Assembly (NCBI GenBank): GCA_002698965.1
Contig: PAAT01000089.1
Coordinates: forward strand, 1-49,534
Length of the DNA: 49,534 bases
Reading direction: 5' to 3'
DNA from: Rhodopirellula sp.
Lineage (GTDB): Bacteria > Planctomycetota > Planctomycetia > Pirellulales > Pirellulaceae
Shown: positions 35,018 to 43,518 of the stretch, piece by piece
Position numbering within the stretch: the stretch's first letter is position 1
Layout of the letters: each line of letters starts with the position of its first letter
Translations under genes and position numbers: made by a program
Notes under the pieces: generated by a model
Database searches by the model: none
Told to the model about the DNA's origin: nothing
What the model saw: only the letters and a program-made list of their open reading frames with translations

Positions 35018-36445
35018 GTGCATGAAAGACTGCGACATCTTGTACTTCTCTTGTTAGCGAGCCTTTTCGTTACCAGTAGCATTGATGCGCAGCAAAAACA
35101 ATCTCAGGCCAAGCTCTATACCACACACAGTCGCAATATCACATTCCCATATCGCGTGAGTAATATAGGAGCAACCACGAACGTCACACTGCTTGTTTCT
35201 ATGAACCATGGGAAAACATGGAAGCAACACGCGCAGCAGTCGCCTGACCAAAAGCACTTCTCTTTCAAAGCTCATCGTGATGGAGAATTCTGGTTTTGCA
35301 CCCGGACCAATTTACAAAAACACGTCGTCCCATTGAAACTCCAGCCGGAAATAAGAATCTATGTGGACACAATACAGCCGAAAATCAATCTGAGGGCTGA
35401 AATCAGTGCTGAATCAGAAGTAATCCTTCACGGACAGATTCTGGATCCAACGATCGCTCCGCAAAACGTACGAGCTGAATTTCAACCAACACCTGAATCG
35501 GCGTGGCAACCATTCAAGCTGGAATCCGCTCCAACATTCCTTCGTCCCGGAATACTTCAACTCACTGGACGCTGGCGGCCAAACATCGATACTCGTGTTG
35601 TCACCTTGCGGGTGACAGCAACGGATGGTGCAAAAAACAAAACGGTCGCTCAAAAACAAATCTTCCTACCACCGCTGAATCTTCAGCGAATCGATCAATA
35701 CAGTCTGGTTCAAAATCCCTATACCGGTCCTGTACCACACGAAGGAGCCATTCGTTGGCCCGCAGATACTGGCCCGGATCTGCAAACATCTGAAAACATC
35801 CATTCTGTCACCTCACAATCAATCGATGAATCTAAAGTAGTCTCCGGAGGGACTCCGACCTTTGCTCCTCCTACCGATGTCAAAATCCATCAGGCCAACC
35901 AATCCAAATTCAAACTCAACTACAGCCTCAATAATACGGCCGGTAGCGTGACTGAGGTACAGTTATGGGCGACCGAAGACGGTGGACAAACCTGGGCACA
36001 ATGGGGCGTCGACACGGACAAACAAAGTCCTCTTGAGGTTGAACTGCAACGCGATGGGATCTATGGCTTCAAAACCGTCGTTATGACAGCCAAAGGTAGT
36101 GCAAACACTCAGCCATTACCTGGTTCCAATGCCGATCTGTGGTTGCAGGTGGACACCATACAACCAGTGTTAAAACCAGGGACTATCTCGCACTCGAATG
36201 AAGCCGGTATCCCGGAAATCCTTATTCGCTGGGAAGCTAAAGATGAGAACTTTGGTACCCGTCCAATACGTCTACACTACCAAACAGCTACCGATACCGC
36301 GTGGCATGAGATCTCATTGGCCGTCCCCAACACAGGTATCTATCGCTGGAACCTTGATCCAAGTAGTCAAACGCAACTGCGAATTAAGCTCGAAGCTTTT
36401 GACAAAGCCGGCAATATCTCGACAGAAATCATCGCTACAGAGTAG
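35018..36445 (+). CDS. Exported protein with duplicated beta-sandwich modules
   Basis: This 475-residue protein has a signal peptide (about 1-24, ending DAQ) and no lipobox. Two module types occur twice. Type A (about 40-121 and 297-383) has a neck like DGGQTWAQW or NHGKTWKQH, then RDGEFWF or RDGIYGF, and ends with the same VDTIQP in both copies. Type B (about 133-213 and 400-470) ends TDGAKNKT or FDKAGNIST. These look like Ig-like/fibronectin-type sandwiches, so a surface adhesion or scaffold role is possible but unproven. The start is a GTG at 35018. It is divergent from the KDPG aldolase gene and converges on the oxidase gene. Confidence 0.8.
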   Translation: MHERLRHLVLLLLASLFVTSSIDAQQKQSQAKLYTTHSRNITFPYRVSNIGATTNVTLLVSMNHGKTWKQHAQQSPDQKHFSFKAHRDGEFWFCTRTNLQKHVVPLKLQPEIRIYVDTIQPKINLRAEISAESEVILHGQILDPTIAPQNVRAEFQPTPESAWQPFKLESAPTFLRPGILQLTGRWRPNIDTRVVTLRVTATDGAKNKTVAQKQIFLPPLNLQRIDQYSLVQNPYTGPVPHEGAIRWPADTGPDLQTSENIHSVTSQSIDESKVVSGGTPTFAPPTDVKIHQANQSKFKLNYSLNNTAGSVTEVQLWATEDGGQTWAQWGVDTDKQSPLEVELQRDGIYGFKTVVMTAKGSANTQPLPGSNADLWLQVDTIQPVLKPGTISHSNEAGIPEILIRWEAKDENFGTRPIRLHYQTATDTAWHEISLAVPNTGIYRWNLDPSSQTQLRIKLEAFDKAGNISTEIIATE

Positions 36446-36455
36446 CGTGCGTTGA

Positions 36456-37592
36456 TTAGTTCTTCAATCGAGACCGTTTAAAGAGGGATAGATCGAAACG
36501 AGACTTGGTATCTGTTGCCATATCAGCCAGAACCTCACCTAAGGCGGAAGTAAACTTAAAGCCGTGTCCGGACAGTCCCGCAGCGTAAACAATCCTCGGA
36601 TCATCTTCACACTGATCAATAATAAAATGACCATCCGGACTCATTGTGTACATACAGACAGTATGGTCTGTCGGGGTATCCGTGACGCCCGGCAGATGCT
36701 TTTTAAGGAATCGGTGTACATCATCCCGTTCTTCAGGATCCAGAGTACGATCCACCGTTAACGGATCTTGAACCTGCTCGCCACCAGTATGCCTGGCCAC
36801 TTTAAGCCCCCGCCAGTCACTAGCTGGAAATCCATAGTAATGCCCCGCCTCGGTCTCAAACAAAAAACTAGGGCAACCGCTCTTACGAGAGTACTGACTT
36901 TCGTCCGCAGCGAACCAATGTAATGGTTTTCGTACAACGGTTAATTGTTGACTTAACTCAGGCAACAGCTCGCGAGCCCAGGTACCCAGCGTGACGACCA
37001 CACGGTCTGCAGTAAACACACCCTGCGCCGTCTTAACGCGGACAGCTTCAGCGTCTGAGTCGATTGACATAATTGTTTGGTCACAAAAAGTCTCAGCACC
37101 GGCCCACTGTGCGAGCTCTACATGAGCAGAGACACATTGTTCTACCAGTAGAAAACCTGCACGCTGTTCATAGACCACGGAATGCTCCGGCGCAAAAGAG
37201 AACTGAGGCCATCGTTGAGCGGCCTGTTCCCTTGTCAAATGCTCCACTTCTAAACCGTGTTCAGCGGCACTGGCAAGCACCCCCGGTACAAGTTCGCCCT
37301 CTTCAGGCCCTGCTTCGACAATTCCGGTTTCATAGTAAACGTCGCGACCGTGATCCTCACTTACCTGTTCCCAAAGCTCAAAGGCTCGCTGTACTAAAGG
37401 AACGTAGGACGGATGTTCGAAATAAGATTGCCTGATAAGCCGCGTGTGCCCGTGCGAACTACCACGGTCATGAGCAATAGGAAAGCGATCCAAACCTGCA
37501 ACGTGAAGACCACGTCGTGCAAGGTGGTAAAGTGCAGCACTCCCTGCTCCACCTAACCCCAAAACCAGATAATCAAAATGTCGCTTGCTCAT
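36456..37592 (-). CDS. Monomeric sarcosine oxidase / N-methyl-tryptophan oxidase family flavoprotein
   Basis: This 378-residue protein is an FAD-dependent amine oxidase of the MSOX/SolA type, which oxidises N-methyl amino acids to formaldehyde, the amino acid and H2O2. The Rossmann motif GLGGAGSAALYHLARRG starts at residue 12. SSHGHTRLIRQSYFEHPSYVPL near 45-66 and Cys313 in HTVCMYTMSPDGHFIID are diagnostic; the cysteine is the covalent FAD attachment site in this family. AGLSGHGFKF near the end is also typical. It lies 9 bases downstream of holA on the same strand. The natural substrate is not decidable from sequence. Confidence 0.9.
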   Translation of the reverse strand: MSKRHFDYLVLGLGGAGSAALYHLARRGLHVAGLDRFPIAHDRGSSHGHTRLIRQSYFEHPSYVPLVQRAFELWEQVSEDHGRDVYYETGIVEAGPEEGELVPGVLASAAEHGLEVEHLTREQAAQRWPQFSFAPEHSVVYEQRAGFLLVEQCVSAHVELAQWAGAETFCDQTIMSIDSDAEAVRVKTAQGVFTADRVVVTLGTWARELLPELSQQLTVVRKPLHWFAADESQYSRKSGCPSFLFETEAGHYYGFPASDWRGLKVARHTGGEQVQDPLTVDRTLDPEERDDVHRFLKKHLPGVTDTPTDHTVCMYTMSPDGHFIIDQCEDDPRIVYAAGLSGHGFKFTSALGEVLADMATDTKSRFDLSLFKRSRLKN

Positions 37593-37601
37593 ATTAAAGC
37601 A

Positions 37602-38708
37602 CTATGAAGCTCTGGGGGGTTGGAAGTCACGGTCTAAATAAATAATGAGCTTCTCTAACGGCAAGGAAGAACGTGAAAACTTGTTCTTCAAATCCAAGTC
37701 CGCCTCGAGAAGCCAACGCATGAAGTGAGTGATTCTGGCACTCCCTAATGACGACAATTGTCCCTTCGTAAATTTTCCACGAAACTTGGCTGCTCCACCA
37801 AGTTCATCTGCGATGCATTGCTGCACTGCCTGCTGTCCCGTTAATCCCTGTCGTAGATGCCGTTGCATTCCACGAGTCATACGAACAAATTTACGATAGG
37901 AGTAGGACATACCACCAAAGATCTGCCTAAGATCCTGCCCCTCTCTCAACAGGTTATCAAGTAATTCCAAGGCAGCTCCTGAGTTACCGGTGACCGCGGT
38001 ATCAACCATCTCGAAAGTATTCTTTTGATGCCAACCACTTACAAGTTCCTGTACCTCCTGGACTGATACCGTCGCTCCTTCTTCAAGAAGAAGTACAAGT
38101 TTGAGTAAATTCATCTCCACGACCCCGGCGTTGCTATGGGAAAGCTCGAGCATTAACTCGGCGGCATCTGAACCAAGTGTTAGATTGTGAGCCTTCTTCG
38201 CCCAGGTACTTACCCATTTCACGGCCTGAGTGCGTATCGCCTTCTCCGGCTTTTTCCAAGTCGATGGTTCCGGTATGCGGCAGTCGATCACACGATCGTC
38301 GGGACTAAGCTTCTTATAAAGGGACGTATTGCCTGGAAAAGAACTTGCTTCAAGAATCATCAGGCCCGGGTGATAATCCGCTTTCGCATATTTGAGTAGT
38401 CGATCCTTGTTCGTCTTGAGGAAAGCTTCACGATTAAGTGTTCGTTTATCCACGTTGGGAACAATGGCGACCTGGATACCGTCACCGCCAAACAGAGACG
38501 CCGTGCTGACTTCATCGATCACTTCCGCCCATTCCGGCAGATCGTCAAAATATCTGACATTATCCGTACCCTCCGGAGAAGCTTTGGCGAGGATCGTGTC
38601 GATTGCCTGACGATGAAGGAAGTAATCTGAGCCGACAAGTACGCAGATTCCGCTAGTCGGAGCTTTCTCCGGCGAACGCAACAAGTCAAACACATGGAGT
38701 GCAGGCAT
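37602..38708 (-). CDS. holA: DNA polymerase III subunit delta
   Basis: This 368-residue protein is the delta subunit of the clamp loader, which opens the sliding clamp and loads it on DNA. CVLVGSDYFLHRQAI opens the AAA-like domain, which lacks a working ATP site as in the family. LLKYAKADYHPGLMILEASSFPG and the C-terminal region with LREGQDLRQIFGGMSYSYRKFVRM are typical. A frame start 66 bases upstream exists, but the ATG at 38708 has a GGAAG site 8 bases upstream. The oxidase gene follows after 9 bases. Similarity among delta subunits is low, so this rests on overall layout. Confidence 0.88.
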   Translation of the reverse strand: MPALHVFDLLRSPEKAPTSGICVLVGSDYFLHRQAIDTILAKASPEGTDNVRYFDDLPEWAEVIDEVSTASLFGGDGIQVAIVPNVDKRTLNREAFLKTNKDRLLKYAKADYHPGLMILEASSFPGNTSLYKKLSPDDRVIDCRIPEPSTWKKPEKAIRTQAVKWVSTWAKKAHNLTLGSDAAELMLELSHSNAGVVEMNLLKLVLLLEEGATVSVQEVQELVSGWHQKNTFEMVDTAVTGNSGAALELLDNLLREGQDLRQIFGGMSYSYRKFVRMTRGMQRHLRQGLTGQQAVQQCIADELGGAAKFRGKFTKGQLSSLGSARITHFMRWLLEADLDLKNKFSRSSLPLEKLIIYLDRDFQPPRAS

Positions 38709-38782
38709 CGATTTATCTTCCGTGACATGAGAGAGGCTGTCGCTGCGAGCAAGAGTACAAAGGAAGCTCAACAACTGGTATC

Positions 38783-38788
38783 TTGACA
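38783..38788 (+). promoter_or_regulatory. Possible -35 element upstream of tRNA-Glu
   Basis: A perfect TTGACA occurs here, with AT-rich TATAAG and TATAGA candidates after 14 and 20 bases; neither spacing is ideal. It lies about 140 bases before the tRNA. This is a weak call. Confidence 0.25.
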
Positions 38789-38923
38789 GTAACCACTATC
38801 AATATAAGTATAGAAATAACTCGCCCGTATATGTTCTGCTATCCCTCCGGTATGACTGGATTTTCGGAAATTTGCGTCCTGAAATCAACGAACCACGGAT
38901 TGTTACCTAACGGGTGCAGTGAT

Positions 38924-38996
38924 GCCCCCTTCGTCTAGTGGCCCAGGACGCCGTTCTCTCCGAACGGAAACAGAGGTTCGAATCCTTTAGGGGGTA
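38924..38996 (+). tRNA. tRNA-Glu (anticodon CTC)
   Basis: The 73 bases fold as a cloverleaf. The acceptor is GCCCCCT with AGGGGGT (the first pair is G-U), the D arm contains TCTAGTGGCCCAGGA, the anticodon stem CCGTT/AACGG closes the loop CTCTCCG, and the T arm is AGAGG-TTCGAAT-CCTTT. The anticodon CTC is at 38958-38960 and reads GAG. The CCA end is not encoded. The D-arm and T-loop match bacterial tRNA-Glu closely. Confidence 0.95.
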
Positions 38997-39106
38997 CTTT
39001 TCTCTTTTTGTATTCGATGCACAGCGTGGCATCGGGCTGAATACGCTGCTTTTGAGCAATGACTTTATCTACTAAATTCGCTGTGCCCTGCCCTGCACCG
39101 CGCTGC

Positions 39107-39125
39107 TGTGTCACATTTGTGTCAC
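39107..39125. repeat. 8-bp direct repeat downstream of tRNA-Glu
   Basis: TGTGTCAC occurs at 39107-39114 and again at 39118-39125, so the copies are spaced 11 bases apart start to start, near one helical turn. It lies about 110 bases after the tRNA. This could be a protein-binding site of an integrated element or chance. Confidence 0.35.
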
Positions 39126-39228
39126 GGATTCTGTAATCTTCCTGAATGTCCAAATCATAAGACATCCTTTATCCGCGCCCTGAATCGCCGAGTTATGCAT
39201 CTATGATAGGTAGAGACTACCTTAAAAA

Positions 39229-39339
39229 ATGAAAGCCATTATGAACAGATTCTCAAAGTTACTAGCCATCTGTTATGGCGTTTTGATAGTATCCGGGTGT
39301 GGAGATTGTGAGCCTCAGAGTCAACTAAAAGATCGTTAA
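39229..39339 (+). CDS. Tiny lipoprotein candidate (36 residues)
   Basis: The frame from the ATG at 39229 encodes 36 residues: a hydrophobic stretch (about 11-21) ending VSGC, then GDCEPQSQLKDR. The SGC gives a lipobox with Cys23 or thereabouts, so a tiny lipoprotein of about 14 mature residues is plausible, comparable in size to entericidin-type peptides, although no likeness to them is claimed. It stops 18 bases before the start of the zinc-ribbon gene on the same strand. No clear ribosome binding site is visible, and a second ATG lies at the fifth codon. Its reality is uncertain, since short frames of this size occur by chance. Confidence 0.45.
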   Translation: MKAIMNRFSKLLAICYGVLIVSGCGDCEPQSQLKDR

Positions 39340-39357
39340 CAGCTATGAAGTTTTTAC

Positions 39358-39711
39358 ATGCCTGATGAATTTGGCGAAATCTACGGTCACCCTGAACTGC
39401 TTCCCAACGAACTTAAGGGACTACGGGAAATCCGTTGTGACCAATGCGGCCACGAGATGCAGATTCTCGAACAATATGAAAATGCGTCGGTTGCTTGTGC
39501 TCGATGCGGGCAAGCAATCACTCTCCATGGAGTTGGCTTAGAAATTCCTGAGGATGCAATTGAACTGAAGGATGGTCCGATCTCAGTTTTTACTTATGAA
39601 CGCCTAAAACAACGCCGAAGGGAACGTCAACAACGTTTTATCAGGAGCTTGATTGTTCCAGCGTTAATTACAGTGGTCTATATTGTTCTGCAAATTATTG
39701 GAAAGCTCTAG
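39358..39711 (+). CDS. Tail-anchored zinc-ribbon protein
   Basis: This 117-residue protein has a four-cysteine zinc ribbon (Cys27, Cys30, Cys47, Cys50; CDQCG and CARCG), a middle with GLEIPEDAIELKDGP, an arginine-rich segment KQRRRERQQR (about 85-94), and a C-terminal membrane helix (about 96-114). The basic stretch before the helix fits a cytoplasmic ribbon held to the membrane by its tail. Ribbons of this kind bind nucleic acid or proteins. It follows the tiny lipoprotein candidate by 18 bases. The wide family is unrecognised. It converges on the WD40-cytochrome gene. Confidence 0.75.
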   Translation: MPDEFGEIYGHPELLPNELKGLREIRCDQCGHEMQILEQYENASVACARCGQAITLHGVGLEIPEDAIELKDGPISVFTYERLKQRRRERQQRFIRSLIVPALITVVYIVLQIIGKL

Positions 39712-39892
39712 TTCTAAATTTGAGCAGGATTTCCATAACATCTATTTTCAAACCAACACTTTTCTCAATTCTGACCAAACTCTAGCGTCAACCACCTCAC
39801 CTCTCATTCCATACCGGAGAGTACTCTGATGAGATTACCCCCTCTTACTCATTCAGAATCTCTAAATAAAGTTGCTTGAGGATGGTGGGTTG

Positions 39893-41311
39893 TTAATGAT
39901 GTGACCAAAATCTAACGTTACCAAATGTGTCGCCGATAATGATCTTCTTGTCACTGTTATCGACGATTGCCCGAATCGGGATGCCTTGCTCAAGAATCAA
40001 GGAATTAGTCTGGTTACTGCTCGTCTTCCAAGCCTTTACGAGATTGTCTCTACCGCTTGAGATCAATCCACCGTCTTTACGAAACTGCACTGATAAGACA
40101 CCGCTTTGTAGCTTTCCGGAAAACCCCTCCGGCCGTGGCGGCGAATGTCCATTAGTACTCTGCATCGCTACAAACCCGGTTTCTGCATTCCACCAAATCA
40201 GCCGCCCATCATCCCCGGCACTTGCCACTACTTTGCTATCACTTCGCCAGGACAACCCTCGTACTGATCCCTTATGGCTATCGAGTGATAACAAAATCCC
40301 ACCGCTGTCAGCACTGCTTAAATACAAATTGCCGGCACGGTCACCAGTTGCGATCTGAGTACCATCAGGACTAAATGCGATGGATGTAACCCAGTCCGTG
40401 TGACGCTCAATCTGATAGACTTCCTCTCCGCTCTCTGTTGAATACGCCTTTGCAATTCTCCCGGGACCACCGAAAGCAACAAGTTTCTGATCGGGACTGA
40501 TGTCAGCTGCCAATACCGTATCCAGTTCGTCGCCGAAACGGCCGACCACCTTACCTGTTTTCACGTCGTATAGCACCACTGAGCCACTATGGCCTGGCTG
40601 GCCGCCAGCCGCCATTAGAATTGCACCGTTTTGACTGAATTTCAAGACATACGGTACACCAGGCTCAAACAAAAGATGTCCAATCTCTTCTTCAGTATCG
40701 GTGTTAAACAACCGTATTTGCTTATAACCGCTTGCAGCTGCCAGTGGTGCCCAGGGACTTGCTGCCAGGCCTAGTATCGCCATATTTCTGGATGTGGGAG
40801 CGACCTCAACCTCCGGTAAATCGACGGGCATTGCGGGCGGGCCATCCGGCTTGGCATTGGCTGATGTCCCCGGAACAAAGGTCAGTGTGCTTTTAGCCAG
40901 AAGTGCTTTACTCGAGGATGTTTCACGTAACCCGGTATCGATCCACTTACCGATTAAGGTAATCACCTCCTCTGGAAGACGCGGTGACTCAGGCGGCATT
41001 CTTGCTGCATCGTCCTCATTAGTGATTGCCTGCATGAGAACACTTGTGCCCGACTGTCCGGCTTTGACTACCGCCCCGGCACTGCCGCCTTGCAACAGAG
41101 TCGCATAGTTTTGGAGATTTAGATCCGCATTTTGATCATCATTGCCATGGCATTTAAGACAGTACTTCTGCAGTATCGGCTTGATATCATCAGCAAAAGT
41201 GACGACCTCGTCCTTTTCGCTTGCGTTTAAATCACTACGAAGCGTTGGTGACATCACAATCACCAAAACGAGTCCTACCTGTAGGTTTCGGTTAAATATA
41301 ATTCCGAGCAT
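39893..41311 (-). CDS. Exported planctomycete cytochrome C (PSCyt1-type) with WD40 repeats
   Basis: This 472-residue protein has a signal peptide (about 1-30), a PSCyt1-type cytochrome domain (about 40-135), and WD40-like repeats to the end. The haem motif is CLKCH (Cys51, Cys54, His55), with MPPESPRLPEEVITLIGKWIDTG as the rest of the domain. WD-like blades include HTDWVTSIAFSPDGTQIATGD and HKGSVRGLSWRSDSKVVASAGDDG. It is the last gene of a four-gene operon; its ATG begins 1 base after the stop of the upstream gene. Electron transfer is possible but unproven for PSCyt1 proteins. Confidence 0.9.
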   Translation of the reverse strand: MLGIIFNRNLQVGLVLVIVMSPTLRSDLNASEKDEVVTFADDIKPILQKYCLKCHGNDDQNADLNLQNYATLLQGGSAGAVVKAGQSGTSVLMQAITNEDDAARMPPESPRLPEEVITLIGKWIDTGLRETSSSKALLAKSTLTFVPGTSANAKPDGPPAMPVDLPEVEVAPTSRNMAILGLAASPWAPLAAASGYKQIRLFNTDTEEEIGHLLFEPGVPYVLKFSQNGAILMAAGGQPGHSGSVVLYDVKTGKVVGRFGDELDTVLAADISPDQKLVAFGGPGRIAKAYSTESGEEVYQIERHTDWVTSIAFSPDGTQIATGDRAGNLYLSSADSGGILLSLDSHKGSVRGLSWRSDSKVVASAGDDGRLIWWNAETGFVAMQSTNGHSPPRPEGFSGKLQSGVLSVQFRKDGGLISSGRDNLVKAWKTSSNQTNSLILEQGIPIRAIVDNSDKKIIIGDTFGNVRFWSHH

Positions 41312-41312
41312 T

Positions 41313-43517
41313 TTAGTGATTCGTCATGAACTCCGTGGAATTAATTAATGCCCAAAGGATATCTTCGTAGGGCTCCTTTTGGTCGTGGTCTTCACCGATG
41401 AGTTCCTTCATCGTGGCCAACTCTTTGCCGGTTGGGGATCGACTCAGGCAACAAATGAATAACTCCTCAACGATTTCTTCCGGAGAGTTTTTTTTCTGCA
41501 TCAGTCTGGGGATCAGTCCTGACAACACAGCCTGCTGCACGTTATTTCCAACCGCCATGTGCAGAGTCTGTGACAGAGTCGCTTCGGACTTGGTTTCACA
41601 GGCACAAATCGTATTGCGGCTTGACCGTCCAAACAACTTCAGAAAGTCGTCTCGCCAAAGCGGTCCAGCCGTATCCCCCGGAGTGCGCGGATAAAATTCA
41701 ATGGCCTTCGTCCCTTTGGGGAAGTCCCTAAATGTCCTATCCCACTCAGTCGCCTTGATGATCGAATCCAGCAGGACGTCAGATCGCAGTCTCCTCAGAC
41801 GGGATCGCGAAAACTGTCGGTCATCAGCTTCATTCCCTGCATTCGGTGTGGCGGAAAGTTGGTATGTACGGGAATTGCAGATATCACGGATTAACGCACG
41901 CAGGTCGAAACCGTTTTTTACAAAATTCCTACTCAATGCATCTAACAACGGACCGTTGGTGGGTGGATTGGAAACTCGCATATCGTCCACCGGTTCAACC
42001 AATCCGCGGTGAAAGAAATGAGCCCAAACACGATTGGTGTAATTTCTGGAAAACAGCGTATTATCGGGTGCGGTAAGCCATTCTGCCAATGCGATACGAG
42101 AGTCTAATCCCGCCTTTATCGGTGATTCGCCGCCGATCACGGTTGCTGGCATTTCTCGGCCGTCCACCAAATGACGCACAGGTGGAGCGTTACGCTTGTT
42201 GTAGATATAGAACTCTCTTGGTTCAGCACCGGCCTTACGCGTAATACCTGTGAAAAAACTCACAAAGCCGTAGTAATCATCCATCGTCCACCTATCAAAC
42301 GGATGATTGTGGCATTCGGCACATTGGATTTGTACACCGAGAAATAACTGTGAAAAATCCGCAGCAAAGCTCTTGGGCTCAAATCGGACACTGTGCACCA
42401 ACATCGTGTATAGGTTTGTTGGGCCATCGGTTAGATTGCTTCCACTGGCCGTTACTTGTTCATACACGAATTCGTTGACCGGACGATTTGCTTCAACCTG
42501 ATCATGCATCCACTGATAATATGATTCTGCGGCTTTTAGATCAGTCGCTACAGGCGTGTAACCACCTCCCATTAAACGGACTGACTCTGCCCACAATCCG
42601 GTCCAAAGATCTGTAAAATCCTCACTTGCCAGCAGTTCGTCAATCAAAACTGCACGCTTGTTAGGACTATCGTTCGCGATAAATTGCTTGTACTGCTCAA
42701 CGCTTGGCGGTGCACCGGTCAAATCCAGATAAACACGTCGGATGAACTCTGAGTCGTTGGATAATTGCGACGGGTTTAGCTGGAGTTGCTCTAACCGGTC
42801 AAATACCAGTTCATCTATATAGTTGACAGGGTCCATACCCAACCAGGTGTATTCAGCATCCTGCGGTAGCACGATGACTTCACTTCCTACAGTAAATCGG
42901 TCGAACCGCGCGAAGACGTAGGTGTCACCTTTGGCGTGAGATGACACAAGACCGTCGTTTGAAATCGATGCGGTATTGTTATTATTAGAAAAGAACAATG
43001 ACAAGTTAGTGACATCTCTTAAAGAACCGTCTGAGTATCTGGCTATTACTTTTGTGGGAGCACTCTTCTCGATTCCATCAAATTGCATCTGCGGTGGATC
43101 AATCGTGATATCTACAGGAACAGCAATCTGGTCTTTGTCGTTTTTGGCACCCTGCTCTATCCATGTTAGAAGCGTTTTGTAATACGAGCTGTCTTTTTTG
43201 AATCTCTGTCCACCAGTATGAGCAACGGCACCGGTCGCTTTTAGTAATAACAGGCTTTCTTCGGGCACGGCCATATTGATTCGTCGGCCAACGATTTCCT
43301 CAGTGAGACGAAAGTAATCACCCTGTTTGTCGAAGCCGAAGAGTGAAAGTACGAAGCCATCCTTGCCCCTTGAACTTCCATGGCATGTTCCCTGATTGCA
43401 GCCGGCGCGGAAGAATACCGGCATCACATCGTTGGCAAAACTGAGCTGCTTTTGTTGCGATAAAAGATCCGCAGAAATAATCAAAAGCAACAGGAAGCAG
43501 AGCATTGATCGATTCAC
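41313..43517 (-). CDS. DUF1549/DUF1553 protein with Ig-like and cytochrome-like N-terminus
   Basis: This 734-residue protein has a signal peptide (about 1-20), a short GCNQGTCHG motif, a BIG2-like Ig domain (about 125-215; SDGSLRDVTN), the DUF1549 (PSCyt2) domain with YIDELVFDRLEQLQL and EFIRRVYLDLTGAPPS, and the C-terminal DUF1553 (PSD1) domain with NYTNRVWAHFFHRGLVEPVDDMR. The cysteine pair Cys40/Cys45 with a following His makes a CX4CH rather than CX2CH haem motif, as is usual for this protein group. I chose the GTG at 43517: GGAGGAGA lies 5 bases upstream and the preceding gene stops 1 base before it. A frame start further upstream overlaps that gene and is unlikely. Function is unknown. 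Confidence 0.9.
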   Translation of the reverse strand: MNRSMLCFLLLLIISADLLSQQKQLSFANDVMPVFFRAGCNQGTCHGSSRGKDGFVLSLFGFDKQGDYFRLTEEIVGRRINMAVPEESLLLLKATGAVAHTGGQRFKKDSSYYKTLLTWIEQGAKNDKDQIAVPVDITIDPPQMQFDGIEKSAPTKVIARYSDGSLRDVTNLSLFFSNNNNTASISNDGLVSSHAKGDTYVFARFDRFTVGSEVIVLPQDAEYTWLGMDPVNYIDELVFDRLEQLQLNPSQLSNDSEFIRRVYLDLTGAPPSVEQYKQFIANDSPNKRAVLIDELLASEDFTDLWTGLWAESVRLMGGGYTPVATDLKAAESYYQWMHDQVEANRPVNEFVYEQVTASGSNLTDGPTNLYTMLVHSVRFEPKSFAADFSQLFLGVQIQCAECHNHPFDRWTMDDYYGFVSFFTGITRKAGAEPREFYIYNKRNAPPVRHLVDGREMPATVIGGESPIKAGLDSRIALAEWLTAPDNTLFSRNYTNRVWAHFFHRGLVEPVDDMRVSNPPTNGPLLDALSRNFVKNGFDLRALIRDICNSRTYQLSATPNAGNEADDRQFSRSRLRRLRSDVLLDSIIKATEWDRTFRDFPKGTKAIEFYPRTPGDTAGPLWRDDFLKLFGRSSRNTICACETKSEATLSQTLHMAVGNNVQQAVLSGLIPRLMQKKNSPEEIVEELFICCLSRSPTGKELATMKELIGEDHDQKEPYEDILWALINSTEFMTNH

Positions 43518-43518
43518 G

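Noticed and set aside
39768..39859. Inverted repeat ATTCTGA and TCAGAAT about 78 bases apart
   Set aside because: The spacer is long and the arms short, so no clear structure.
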